Shown: one piece after another, positions 43,021 through 51,807 of the stretch
How positions within the stretch are numbered: position 1 is the stretch's first letter
Layout of the letters: each line of letters begins with the position of its first letter
NCBI GenBank assembly: GCA_963741995.1
Contig: CAVUKI010000001.1
Span: 186,001 to 250,000, forward strand
From: Bog-473 sp963741995
Lineage (GTDB): Bacteria; Actinomycetota; Acidimicrobiia; Acidimicrobiales; RAAP-2
Length of the DNA stretch: 64,000 nucleotides
Direction of reading: 5' to 3'
Position numbers and translations under genes: made by a program
Notes under the pieces: model-generated
Databases searched by the model: none
Told to the model about the DNA's origin: nothing
The model's input: only the letters and a program-made list of their open reading frames with translations

Positions 43021-43125
43021 GGGCAACTCCCTCGTCAGCATTCGTCGGGGCCGGCGTGGACGGGTTGTGGGCACGACCCGATGACACGCGGCCCTGAGGA
43101 TATCTATGGTTCTCCCACCGGCAAC

Positions 43126-43137
43126 AACCGGTCGGAC
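43126..43137 (-). promoter_or_regulatory. Weak TGTACCGACC-type operator candidate (site D)
   Basis: The minus strand reads GTCCGACCGGTT, sharing CCGACCGGTT with sites B and C. It is in the divergent promoter between the LLM protein and the alcohol dehydrogenase, at about 60 bases from the latter's start. The outer bases do not match, so confidence is low. Confidence 0.35.
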
Positions 43138-43183
43138 CCCGGGCGTGTCAGCCGGCGTCTCGGGCGGGCCGAGAAGGAGGACG

Positions 43184-44122
43184 ATGAAGGCTGTACGCAG
43201 TGTGGAGGGGGGAGTGGCGCTGGTCGACCTCGACGAGCCACCCGGAACTGGTGAGCTGCTTGAAATGAGGGCAACGAGCATCTGTGGTTCCGACCTGAGC
43301 TACATCCGGTTCGGGAGCCGGGCCATCCTGGGGCACGAGCTCGCCGGAGTGCGGGAAGACGGGACGGCGGTGGTCGTCGAGGCCATCTACGGCTGTATGG
43401 AGTGTCCCCAATGTGCGCGTGGCGCCTACAACCTGTGCCCGACCCACGGGCAGCGTGCACTCGGCATCAGCGCCGACGGTGGCATGGCCGAGCAGTTCCG
43501 TGCGCCCTCAGCCCGGTTGGTCCTTCTCCCGCCGGGTTTCGATGTGCGTGACGCGTCCATTGTGGAGCCGGCGGCCGTCTCGTGGCACGCGTTGCGGCTC
43601 GCCGGCACCGGTCCGGGCACGCGGGTCGCGGTCGTCGGCGCCGGCGCGCTCGGGTTGCTCGCCGTGGCCGGTGCCCGCCGGCTCGGAGCGGAGGCCGTCG
43701 CGCTCGAGGCCCGGCACCCGTATCAGAAAGAGGCCGGCGAGCGTCTCGGGGCCCGGATCGGCGCCGACGGCGTGTACGACGTCGTCGTCGAGGCGGCCGG
43801 GACGCACGCGAGCTTGGCCCAGTGCGGCGAGCTCGTCGCGCCGGGCGGAACGATCGTCGTCCTCGGCGTCCACTTCGGTCCCGTCCAGCTGGACTGGATG
43901 CCGCTGTTCCACAAGGAGGCACGGGTGATCCCGTCGCTGGGCTACTGCGCCCATGACGGTGGCCGGGAGATGGACGACGCCGCTGCCATGCTGGCCGATA
44001 ATCCCGACATCGTCCGCACCGTCATCACCCACCGCTTTCCGATAGAGGACGCCGCTGAAGCGTTCCGGGTGGCGTCGGAAAGGGCGAACGGCGCGGTCCG
44101 AGTGGTGATCGAGCCGTCGTGA
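43184..44122 (+). CDS. Zinc-binding alcohol dehydrogenase
   Basis: Medium-chain dehydrogenase/reductase of 312 residues, short for the family. ATG at 43184 follows AAGGAGG. Catalytic zinc ligands lie in SICGSD (C), GHE (H, E), and the structural zinc lobe C-x2-C-x2-C-x7-C in CMECPQCARGAYNLC. The Rossmann motif is GAGALG. It oxidises an alcohol or reduces an aldehyde with NAD(P). It is the first gene downstream of site D and is convergent with the CMD-like gene. Confidence 0.9.
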   Translation: MKAVRSVEGGVALVDLDEPPGTGELLEMRATSICGSDLSYIRFGSRAILGHELAGVREDGTAVVVEAIYGCMECPQCARGAYNLCPTHGQRALGISADGGMAEQFRAPSARLVLLPPGFDVRDASIVEPAAVSWHALRLAGTGPGTRVAVVGAGALGLLAVAGARRLGAEAVALEARHPYQKEAGERLGARIGADGVYDVVVEAAGTHASLAQCGELVAPGGTIVVLGVHFGPVQLDWMPLFHKEARVIPSLGYCAHDGGREMDDAAAMLADNPDIVRTVITHRFPIEDAAEAFRVASERANGAVRVVIEPS

Positions 44123-44188
44123 AGGCTGCCGATCCATTCCTCGCTGGCATCGTCGTCGCAGCCCTGGGTGATCCCGTGTCAAGCACGC

Positions 44189-44815
44189 TCAGTCTTTCGT
44201 CACCTCAAACCCGTCGTCTCGTCGCCGCTCCTGCGACACCACGGGGAGCTCGCCGTGCAGGCCGATGCTGTTCAGCACGCCAGCGAGACACACATAGCCC
44301 CCGATGAGGAAGAGGAGCTCGAACAGTTCGCTGGGCTCGAACTCGGCTGCGAGGGCGGCCCAGGTGGCATCGCCGACGGCGTGATCGTCGATGATCTCGT
44401 CGACCGCGGTCAACAAACTCCGCTCCAACGGCGTCCACACCGCGGCGGCAGGCCCCTCCGCCATGGCGTCGATCTGCGACGCGGTCAACCCGGCGTCGGC
44501 GCCCATGCGGCTGTGCTGGGCCCACTCGTAACCTGAACGAGTCCGCCAAGCGACCCGCAGAATGAGGAGCTCGCGATGCTGGGCACTCAGCTTGGCGTCC
44601 GGGCCGGCCAGCATCTCGGTGAAGGGGAGCCAGGACGCGCTGAGCGGGAGGTGATGGGCGAACATCTCGAGCACGATCGGCATGGGTGGCGCATCCGCCG
44701 CCCCCGACAGGTAGATCTCGGGCCGACGCAGGAACTGCAGGAGTGTGGTGCGGGTCTGCTCGTCCCATTCGGCGAACGGGACTGGTGCGAGCCGCGGTTG
44801 CTCCGATGACGTCAT
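44189..44815 (-). CDS. Carboxymuconolactone decarboxylase-like protein, second copy
   Basis: Helical AhpD-fold protein of 208 residues; ATG at 44815, sharing one base with the upstream stop (TGATG). It has HRELLILRVAWRTRSGYEWAQH, the CMD segment also seen in the protein at 30080-30661, again without the C-x2-C pair. It is made together with the flavin reductase-like gene upstream. Its reaction is not known; a decarboxylase- or hydrolase-like role on a ring product is possible. Confidence 0.87.
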   Translation of the reverse strand: MTSSEQPRLAPVPFAEWDEQTRTTLLQFLRRPEIYLSGAADAPPMPIVLEMFAHHLPLSASWLPFTEMLAGPDAKLSAQHRELLILRVAWRTRSGYEWAQHSRMGADAGLTASQIDAMAEGPAAAVWTPLERSLLTAVDEIIDDHAVGDATWAALAAEFEPSELFELLFLIGGYVCLAGVLNSIGLHGELPVVSQERRRDDGFEVTKD

Positions 44816-45360
44816 CAGTCCACGCCGGTGGCGGGCGAAGGGTCCCCGGGTGCTGTCACGGCTTGTCGCAACTGGGGACCCGCCGCGCGTAGCCACGTCG
44901 AGATGGCGACGTCTGCTTCGGCCAATTCGCCCTCTGTCACGTAGAGCCCGCGGGTGGGGAGGGTCGCACCGAGTTCGACCAGCACAGGCCGGAGGTGGAC
45001 CTCGACAGCGAGTGCGTGGTGGGCGCCGGCACCGGTCATCACCGGCACGACGGTCACTCCCTCCAGACCGGTGGTGCTGAACCAGTCGAGAAAGGACTTC
45101 AGCAGGCCGGTGTAGCTGGCCTTGTAGGTGGGTGACGCCACCACGACCAACGGGCAGGAGCAGATCCCGTCGTGGGCCTCCCTGACGCGGGGCGAGGACC
45201 AGTCGAACAGGTCCGGCCCGAACTCGGCCAGGTCCACCGTCAACCTGTCCGCACCATCGAGTCCAGCTGCGCCGGCGGCGGCGGCGGCAACTTCTCCCGC
45301 CAGCGCGAGCGTGCGCGACTGCCGCTTCGGGTTCCCGACGACGAGGCCGACCGTGCTCAT
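44815..45360 (-). CDS. NADPH-dependent FMN reductase-like protein
   Basis: Flavodoxin-like reductase of 181 residues, ATG at 45360. GNPKRQSRTLALA resembles the phosphate-binding loop after the first strand, and VVASPTYKASYTGLLKSFLDW (about 73-93) is the diagnostic segment of this family. It could deliver reduced FMN to a luciferase-like monooxygenase, of which the window has two (one frameshifted). The stop shares one base with the next gene start, so translation is coupled. Confidence 0.88.
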   Translation of the reverse strand: MSTVGLVVGNPKRQSRTLALAGEVAAAAAGAAGLDGADRLTVDLAEFGPDLFDWSSPRVREAHDGICSCPLVVVASPTYKASYTGLLKSFLDWFSTTGLEGVTVVPVMTGAGAHHALAVEVHLRPVLVELGATLPTRGLYVTEGELAEADVAISTWLRAAGPQLRQAVTAPGDPSPATGVD

Positions 45361-45370
45361 GGAGCGACCA

Positions 45371-46414
45371 TCAGCAGAGCGTGGCGACGACCTGCGGGAG
45401 GTCGACGATCGTCCGGATGCCGGGTTCCGCCGCGCAGACGAAGGGAATGGCGTTCACAGGGCGATGTGCCGTGAGTCCGGGCGATGTGGCTGCCCACTCG
45501 TCGGGTGGCACCGGGAAGCGGATGTCGACGTCCAGAGGCGTGTCACCCTCGACCAGCACGTGCCAACCCGTCTCGCGCAGGTCCCACGCCGGATCAACGT
45601 CGGTGGTCAGGTACCAGTTGGCGCTGAACGTCACCAGCGGGCGGCCGTTGCGCAGGCCGCTGACCTGCATCCGCTGGGCGGCGATGGTGCCCGCCGGCAC
45701 CCGGCCTGCCGCGATCTTCACGTCATGGCGGGCTGTCGCAACCTGACCCGTGGCCTCGACTGCGTCGAGCGGGAGCGAGAGCGCGTCGGCCAGGACCTCG
45801 AGCGAACCGGCGAAGGACGCGCCGCCGTGGGCCTCGACGCCGCGCGGGTCGAAGGAGGCGGGGTCGCGGCCGAAGCCCATGAGGTCGAAGATCAGCTCCG
45901 GCGAGTTGCGCGACGACATGTCGGCGAACTCCTCAATCGACAGATGATCCAGCCGACGCTGCAAAGAGGTGAGGACGAGCGGCAGCGCCTCGGTGATGAA
46001 GCCGGGGCTCGAGCCTGTGCTGTGGAGCGAGGAGCCCCCCTGCGCGCAGGCGGCCTCAATGCGCCGGCGCGTCTCCGGGTCGAGTCGGGTCGGGTTGTGG
46101 AACTCGCTGCGTGTCGAGACCACATTCACCCCGGCTTCGAGCAGCTGGCAGAGCGCATCGACGTCCACCCGGTCGCCCATGTAGAGGACGCAATCCGGCT
46201 GCAGGGCAAGGATCTCGGTGATGTCCCGCGTGGCCAGGACCCCGGTGGGCGCCACGCCGCACAGCTCCCCGGCATCGCGTCCCGCCTTGTCCTCCGAGTA
46301 CACGTACAGGCCGACGAGGTCGAGGTTCGGATGCGCGATGACGGCCCGCAGGGAGTGCGATCCGATGTTCCCGGTCGCCCACTGCACGACCTTGTAGCGA
46401 TCCGTGTCTGTCAC
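45371..46414 (-). CDS. Dihydrodipicolinate-reductase-like NAD(P)-binding protein
   Basis: Protein of 347 residues. GTG at 46414 forms a GTGA overlap with the P450 stop. It begins with a Rossmann motif, VVQWATGNIGSHSLRAV (GxxGxxG form), and keeps GVNVVSTRSEF and GSSLHSTGSSPGF, which are typical of the DapB-like/2,4-diaminopentanoate dehydrogenase family rather than true DapB. The substrate is unknown. It is coupled to a P450, so an amine, keto or hydroxy group made by the P450 could be reduced or oxidised. Confidence 0.82.
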   Translation of the reverse strand: MTDTDRYKVVQWATGNIGSHSLRAVIAHPNLDLVGLYVYSEDKAGRDAGELCGVAPTGVLATRDITEILALQPDCVLYMGDRVDVDALCQLLEAGVNVVSTRSEFHNPTRLDPETRRRIEAACAQGGSSLHSTGSSPGFITEALPLVLTSLQRRLDHLSIEEFADMSSRNSPELIFDLMGFGRDPASFDPRGVEAHGGASFAGSLEVLADALSLPLDAVEATGQVATARHDVKIAAGRVPAGTIAAQRMQVSGLRNGRPLVTFSANWYLTTDVDPAWDLRETGWHVLVEGDTPLDVDIRFPVPPDEWAATSPGLTAHRPVNAIPFVCAAEPGIRTIVDLPQVVATLC

Positions 46415-47610
46415 GGGAGGAGCACCGGCAGCTTCTCCCAGCCCCGCACCGTTGAGGTCCGTGCCTGCACGGCGTTCGCCGTATCGACCTCCCACTCCGG
46501 GAACCGCTTCAGCACCTCTTCCAGCGCCACGCGCGCTTCGAGGCGTGCGAGGTGCGCCCCGAGGCAGAAGTGCAGGCCGTAGCCGAAGCTCAGGTGTCGT
46601 TGCGCCTTGCGGTGGATGTCGAAGCGGTCGGGGTCGTCGAACGCACGCTCGTCGCGGTTGGCGGAGGCGTTGAGGATCACCATCACGCTGCCGGCCGGGA
46701 CGGTCCGGCCGTAGTGCTCCACGTCCTTGGTGACGTAGCGCGACTGCACGGGGGAGGGCGGCTCGTAGCGGAGACACTCCTCAATGGCGGCCGGGATCAA
46801 CGACGGGTCCGCCGCCATCTCGGCGCGCTGCTCCGGGTACTCGGCCAGCAGCTTGCCGGCCCAACCGATGAGCCGGGTCGTGGTCTCGTTACCCGCGCCC
46901 GAGAGCAGGCCGATATAGCCCAGGATCTCATCGCGGGTCAGGGTGCGCACCGTCCCGTCCGTGTCAGTGAACTCCGCGTTGAGCAGCTCGGTCATGAGGT
47001 CGTCGGAGGGGTGGTCGACCCGCCAGTCGATGTAGGCCCCGTAGTCCGAGTCGACGGCGCCCCCCTGGCTGAAGTCGACCTCGGGCATCACACCCTCTTC
47101 GAGCCGGAGGCCCTCGTCGATGTTCTTGCGGATCGCCTGTTGATCCTCCTCGGGGATGCCGAGGAGCATGCCGATGGTGCGCATGGGGATTTCGGTACCG
47201 AGGTCGAGGATGAAGTCGAAGCCGCCCTTCCCGATCAGCGGGTCCAATGTGCGCGCCGCATAGTCCCGCACTTGTGGCTCAATGGCCGCCATGCGCCGCG
47301 GGGTGAAGACGCGACTCATGATGCTCCGATGGAGGTCGTGGTCCGGCGGGTCCTCGAAGATGAACAGGCCCGGGGGCATCTCCATCTCAGCCTTGATGAT
47401 CTCGAGGACCGATCCCTTGGCCGAGCTGTACGTCTGCCATTCGACCGAGGCGCGTTCCACGTCGTCGTACCGGCTGATGGCGTAGAAGTCGTACTTCTCG
47501 TTGTAGTAGAGCGGGGCTTCGTCACGCAGACGCTTCCAGACCGGGTAAGGGTCGGCGTCGATCTCGAAGTCGTAGGGGTCGTAGTACGGCGCGGGCGCAG
47601 TGCTGACCAT
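46411..47610 (-). CDS. Cytochrome P450 (third copy, different family)
   Basis: P450 of 399 residues, ATG at 47610 after GAGGGAGACGAC. I helix SGAGNETTT, ExxR in EECLR, heme loop FGYGLHFCLGAHLAR with the Cys at about 349. It is unlike the other two in the window, with a CYP107-like loop. It is divergent from the FadD3-like ligase across an AT-rich promoter with a CTTTCGAAAG palindrome (47672-47681), so the two may be co-regulated. Its 3' end is coupled to the DapB-like gene. Confidence 0.93.
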   Translation of the reverse strand: MVSTAPAPYYDPYDFEIDADPYPVWKRLRDEAPLYYNEKYDFYAISRYDDVERASVEWQTYSSAKGSVLEIIKAEMEMPPGLFIFEDPPDHDLHRSIMSRVFTPRRMAAIEPQVRDYAARTLDPLIGKGGFDFILDLGTEIPMRTIGMLLGIPEEDQQAIRKNIDEGLRLEEGVMPEVDFSQGGAVDSDYGAYIDWRVDHPSDDLMTELLNAEFTDTDGTVRTLTRDEILGYIGLLSGAGNETTTRLIGWAGKLLAEYPEQRAEMAADPSLIPAAIEECLRYEPPSPVQSRYVTKDVEHYGRTVPAGSVMVILNASANRDERAFDDPDRFDIHRKAQRHLSFGYGLHFCLGAHLARLEARVALEEVLKRFPEWEVDTANAVQARTSTVRGWEKLPVLLP

Positions 47611-47671
47611 GTCGTCTCCCTCCCTCATCACGCGTGGCGAGCCGCGGCCGCCCACCTTCTTGTGGGATCGC

Positions 47672-47681
47672 CTTTCGAAAG
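47672..47681. promoter_or_regulatory. CTTTCGAAAG palindrome in an AT-rich divergent promoter
   Basis: A perfect 10-base palindrome begins an AT-rich block, CTTTCGAAAG then TATCATTATTGTATGGAAAG, between the P450 (start 47610) and the FadD3-like gene (start 47744). GAAAG recurs at the end. This stands out in sequence of about 70% GC and probably holds both promoters and an operator. Confidence 0.45.
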
Positions 47682-47743
47682 TATCATTATTGTATGGAAA
47701 GAGGACCATTCTCAAAGGCCGACCTCGGGCCGACACGGGTTCG

Positions 47744-49348
47744 GTGGTGAAGGCCGCACCGGTGGCATCGCCCTGGCCCTCCATTCCCGCCATGGTCGGC
47801 AGTACGGCCACGCAGTTCGCGGACCTGGTGGCCGTGCGCGACGGGTCGACGAGCCTCACGTATGCCGAGCTGGCCGAGTCGGCCCGGGAGTTCGGTGCCG
47901 CACTCGTCGCAGCGGGAGTCGAGCCGGGCGACCGGGTGGCCCTCTGGTGCGGCAACTGTGCCGAATGGGCGGTGGCTGCCCTCGGCCTCTTCGCCGCCGG
48001 CGGGGTGCTGGTGCCTGTCAACACCCGCTTCAGGGGTGCCGAGGCCGCCGACGTCCTCTCCCGCAGCGGCGCCCGCGTCCTCGTCACGGTCACGGACTTC
48101 CTCGGGACGGACTACGTCGCCATGCTCGAGGACGCCGGCACCCCGCTCCCGGCGCTGCAGACGATCGTCGTCGCCAAAGGGAAAGCCAACGGGGAGGCGC
48201 AGTCATGGCGGGAGTTCATGGCGAGAGCCGCTCCGGCCGCTCGAGCCGAGGTCGACCGGCGCAGCGCCGTGCTCGGCCCCGACGATCCGTCCGACATTCT
48301 CTTCACCTCGGGGACGACGGGCGTTCCGAAGGGCGTTGTCATGACGCACGGCCGCACGCTGATCGTGGCCAGCGACTGGGTGGCTATGACCGGCCTCCAC
48401 GCCGGCGACGTCTATTTGCAGGTGAATCCGTACTTCCACATGTTCGGCCTCAAGGCCGGGATCCTCGCCAGTATCGCCAGTGGTGCCACCATGCTGCCCG
48501 AGCCCGTCTTCGCCGTCGACCGGGTCCTGGCCCGCGTCGCAGCGGAGCACGTGACGGTCCTCCCGGGACCCCCGACGCTCTACCAGTCGATCCTTGACCA
48601 TCCGCAGCGGGCGGAGCACGACCTCTCGTCCTTGCGGGTGGCGGTGACCGGCTCGGCTGACATCCCCGTGGAACTGATCCGGCGAGTCGATGACGAGCTT
48701 CCCTTCTCGAACATCGTCACCGGCTACGGACTCACCGAAGCGGGAACCGCCTGCGCCACGTCCGAGGACGACGACGCCGAGGCTGTCGCCACGACGGTGG
48801 GGCGGCCGCGGCCGGGGTTCGAGTTGCGACTCGTCGGCGAGGACGGCCGCGACGTCGGGACGGGGCAGTCGGGAGAGGTGCTCCTGCGCGGTGGCAGCAT
48901 CATGGCGGGTTATCTCGATGACCCCGAGGAGACGGCCAAAGTGCTCTCGGCGGACGGCTGGTTGCGCACCGGGGATCTCGGCGAGTTGGACGAGGCAGGC
49001 CGGCTCCGCATCGTCGGCCGTCTCAAGGACATGTTCATCGTCGGAGGGTTCAACGCCTACCCGGCCGAAATCGAGAACGCGTTGTTGCGGCATCCCGCCG
49101 TGCAGCAGGCCGCGGTGATCGGCATTCCCGATCAGAGGCTGGGTGAAGTGGGCATGGCGTTCGTCGTGGTGTCCGGGGACGTCTCCCGGCAGGACATCAT
49201 CGGATGGAGTCGCAACGAAATGGCCAACTACAAGGTCCCTCGGGTCGTCGAGATCGTGGAGGCCCTGCCGCTCAACGCCACCGGCAAGGTGCGGAAGGAC
49301 GTGCTCCGGGACCGGGCCGCCGCGGGCGCCGCGCCTGCCGCTCCATGA
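47744..49348 (+). CDS. Acyl-CoA ligase, FadD3-like
   Basis: AMP-forming ligase of 534 residues (tandem GTG codons at 47744 and 47747). TSGTTGVPKGVVMTHGRT (A3 loop), VNPYFHMFGLKAGILAS, GYGLTEAGTA, WLRTGDLGELDEAGR, RLKDMFIVGGFNAYP and NATGKVRKD (A10 lysine) are all in place. The NPYFHxFGxKAG and MLPGPPTLYQS segments match what I recall of FadD3, the ligase for the indane-propionate steroid intermediate, which supports a steroid-like or bicyclic acid, though not proof. The stop overlaps a CaiB-type gene start as ATGA. Confidence 0.88.
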   Translation: MVKAAPVASPWPSIPAMVGSTATQFADLVAVRDGSTSLTYAELAESAREFGAALVAAGVEPGDRVALWCGNCAEWAVAALGLFAAGGVLVPVNTRFRGAEAADVLSRSGARVLVTVTDFLGTDYVAMLEDAGTPLPALQTIVVAKGKANGEAQSWREFMARAAPAARAEVDRRSAVLGPDDPSDILFTSGTTGVPKGVVMTHGRTLIVASDWVAMTGLHAGDVYLQVNPYFHMFGLKAGILASIASGATMLPEPVFAVDRVLARVAAEHVTVLPGPPTLYQSILDHPQRAEHDLSSLRVAVTGSADIPVELIRRVDDELPFSNIVTGYGLTEAGTACATSEDDDAEAVATTVGRPRPGFELRLVGEDGRDVGTGQSGEVLLRGGSIMAGYLDDPEETAKVLSADGWLRTGDLGELDEAGRLRIVGRLKDMFIVGGFNAYPAEIENALLRHPAVQQAAVIGIPDQRLGEVGMAFVVVSGDVSRQDIIGWSRNEMANYKVPRVVEIVEALPLNATGKVRKDVLRDRAAAGAAPAAP

Positions 49349-50583
49349 CGGCGGACGAGACGAGCGGGCCGAACGGCCTGACCGCCCTCGCGGGGCTGCG
49401 CGTGATCGAGATGGGAGTCTGGGTCGCCGCCCCTTCCGCCGGCGCGCTGCTGGCCGACTGGGGTGCCGACGTCGTCAAGGTCGAGCCGCCGAACGGCGAC
49501 CCCATGCGCAGCGCCTTCGGCTCCCTCGGCATCGGCCAGGACTTTCCGAACCCCGCCTTCGCCCAGGACAACCGGGGCAAGCGCAGCATCGTCCTCGACC
49601 TGCGCCAGCCCGAGGCGCGGGAGCACCTGGAGGAGCTGCTCTCGACGGCGGACGTCTTCCTCACCAACCTGCGCCCCGACGCGCTGGACGGCCACGGACT
49701 CGAGCCGGCGGCCACCGTCGACCGCCACCCGCGCCTCGTCTACTGCAGTGTGAGCGGGTACGGCCTGCGTGGGGAGGATCGCAACCGGCCGGCCTACGAC
49801 ATCGGGGCCTTCTGGGCCCGTTCCGGCCTCTCGGTCCAGCTGGCCAACAGCGAGGGCGTCCCGCTCAACGCGCGGGGCGGCATCGGCGACCACATCAGCG
49901 GGCTGGCCGCCCTGGCCGGCCTCCTCGCCGCGGTGCTCGAGCAGCGCCAGACCGGGCGCGGCCGTGTGGTCGAGGTCTCACTGCTGCGGACCGGGACCTA
50001 TGTCCTCGGATGGGACCTCAGCCTGCAGGAAACCGTCGGCAAGGTGGCGAAGGCCGAAGCGCGCGACGCCAACCAGACGCCGCTGATGAATTCGTACCGG
50101 ACCAAGGACGGCCGCTGGTTCTTCTTCACCGGCCTGGAGGCGGACCGCCACATCGACCCAGTGCTGCGCGCGCTCGGCCGGCCGGAGCTGCGCGCCGATC
50201 CCCGCTTCGCCGATGCCAGGGCGCTCCGGAAGAACCGCACCGAGGTGATTGCCGTCCTCGACGACATCGTGGGCGAGCGCACGCTCGACGAGTGGGCCGA
50301 GCGGCTCAATGCGGAAGGCGTCTGGTGGGCACCGGCGCAAGGACCGGCTGACGTGCTCGAAGACCGGCAGCTCGCCGCCAATGACGGGTTCCTGGCGCTG
50401 CCGGCCGACCCCGACGGGAGGGTCATGCGTTCGATCAACGGGCCGGTGAGCTTTTCCGATCTGCCCGTCGGCCAGGCGGCGCCGGCGCCCTTCCTGGGCG
50501 AGCACACGGACGAGGTGCTGGCCGAGCTGGCCGAGCAGAGAGCGGGGCGCCGAAGCGCCACCGAGGAGTCTGCTCAGACCTGA
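49345..50583 (+). CDS. CaiB/BaiF family (class III) CoA transferase
   Basis: CoA transferase of 412 residues, ATG at 49345, coupled to the FadD3-like gene by ATGA. Class III transferases move CoA between two carboxylates without a covalent intermediate on glutamate like class I. Seen: GLRVIEMGVWVAAPSAGALLADWGADVVKVEP (about 17-48), the NRGKRSIVLDLRQPEAR segment, and YDIGAFWARSGL. The catalytic Asp should sit in the YDIGAFWARSG region, where many family members have D. It overlaps the end of the convergent acyl-CoA dehydrogenase by 10 bases. A second class III transferase occurs at 58369-59571. Confidence 0.9.
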   Translation: MTADETSGPNGLTALAGLRVIEMGVWVAAPSAGALLADWGADVVKVEPPNGDPMRSAFGSLGIGQDFPNPAFAQDNRGKRSIVLDLRQPEAREHLEELLSTADVFLTNLRPDALDGHGLEPAATVDRHPRLVYCSVSGYGLRGEDRNRPAYDIGAFWARSGLSVQLANSEGVPLNARGGIGDHISGLAALAGLLAAVLEQRQTGRGRVVEVSLLRTGTYVLGWDLSLQETVGKVAKAEARDANQTPLMNSYRTKDGRWFFFTGLEADRHIDPVLRALGRPELRADPRFADARALRKNRTEVIAVLDDIVGERTLDEWAERLNAEGVWWAPAQGPADVLEDRQLAANDGFLALPADPDGRVMRSINGPVSFSDLPVGQAAPAPFLGEHTDEVLAELAEQRAGRRSATEESAQT

Positions 50584-51740
50584 CCGCGGGCCCGGGCCAG
50601 AAGGCCCCGGGCGATCACGATGCGCTGGATCTCGTTGGTCCCCTCACCGATGATCATCAACGGTGCGTCGCGGTAGAAGCGCTCGACGGGGAACTCGGTG
50701 GTGTAGCCGACCCCACCGAGAATGCGCATGGCCTCGGTGCTGAGCTCCAGCGCGGTCTCGCTGGCAAACACCTTGGCCATGCCGGCCTCGACATCGCAGC
50801 GCAATCCCTGCGCCCGGCGCTCGGCGGCGTTGCGCGTGAGCAACCGTGCCGCCTCCAGGCGGGTGGCCATGTCGGCGAGCTTCAGCTGAATGGCCTGGTG
50901 CTCGCCGATGACCTTGCCCATGGTCTCGCGCTGCAGGCTGTAGGCCAGCGCGGCGTCGAAGGCGGCCCGGGCCACGCCTACCGCCCGCGCCGCGATGTTG
51001 ATCCGGCCCACCTCGAGCACGCCCAGAATCTGGGGCAGCCCACGTCCGAGCTCACCGACGACGTTGGCGGCGGGAATGCGGTGGTCGGTATACGCCATCT
51101 CGACCGTCTCGACGCCGCGGTAACCGAGCTTGCCCATGTGCTTGCTGACCGCAATGCCTTCGAAGCGCGGGCCGGGCTCCTTCTCGACGATGAAGGCGGT
51201 GATGCCCTCTTCGGCCCGGGCGGCCAGCAAGACGATGGAGGCCCGCTCGCCATTGGTGACCCAGGCCTTGCTGCCGTTGAGGACGTACTCGTCCCCGTCG
51301 CGGACAGCCCGGCACGAGATGTTGCGGGTGTCGCTCCCGGCGTCGGGCTCGGAGAGGGAGAGCGCGCCGCGTCGTTCCCCCGAGCCCATAGCGGGGAGCC
51401 AGCGTTGCTTCTGCTCCTCCGTGCCGTGCGTCAGGATCATCGTGGCCGCCATGGTGTGGGTGTTCACAATGCCGGTCAGGCTCATCCAGCCGTAGGCCAG
51501 CTCCTCAATGACGCCGATGTAGGTCAAGAGGTCGAGGCCGAGCCCGCCGTACTCCTCGGGGATGGTGACGCCGAAGAGGCCGAGCTCGCGCATCTGCTCG
51601 ACGATGGCCTCGGGGAAGGTGTCCGAACGCTCGAGGTCGGAGGCCACGGGAATGACCTCGCGCGCCACGAAGCGGTGGACGGTCTCGATGATTTCGGACC
51701 GGACGTCCTCGTCGGTCGCTCCCGGATTCGGGCTGCTCAT
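50574..51740 (-). CDS. Acyl-CoA dehydrogenase
   Basis: ACAD of 388 residues from the ATG at 51740 (an upstream in-frame start at 51755 is possible). IPEEYGGLGLDLLTY, the first signature GALSLSEPDAGSDTRN, AWVTNGERAS, and the second region ILGGVGYTTEFPVERFYRDAP with IGEGTNEIQRIVIARG, including the usual catalytic Glu in EGTNEIQ. A complete, canonical enzyme for alpha,beta-desaturation of an acyl-CoA. It is divergent from the ligase at 51808-53328 with a 67-base gap. Confidence 0.92.
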   Translation of the reverse strand: MSSPNPGATDEDVRSEIIETVHRFVAREVIPVASDLERSDTFPEAIVEQMRELGLFGVTIPEEYGGLGLDLLTYIGVIEELAYGWMSLTGIVNTHTMAATMILTHGTEEQKQRWLPAMGSGERRGALSLSEPDAGSDTRNISCRAVRDGDEYVLNGSKAWVTNGERASIVLLAARAEEGITAFIVEKEPGPRFEGIAVSKHMGKLGYRGVETVEMAYTDHRIPAANVVGELGRGLPQILGVLEVGRINIAARAVGVARAAFDAALAYSLQRETMGKVIGEHQAIQLKLADMATRLEAARLLTRNAAERRAQGLRCDVEAGMAKVFASETALELSTEAMRILGGVGYTTEFPVERFYRDAPLMIIGEGTNEIQRIVIARGLLARARGQV

Positions 51741-51807
51741 GGCGCCGATAACCATACACTTCGTTGGTGTTGACGCTGAATCTCAATTCGGAGAAGAATG
51801 TTTCCCC

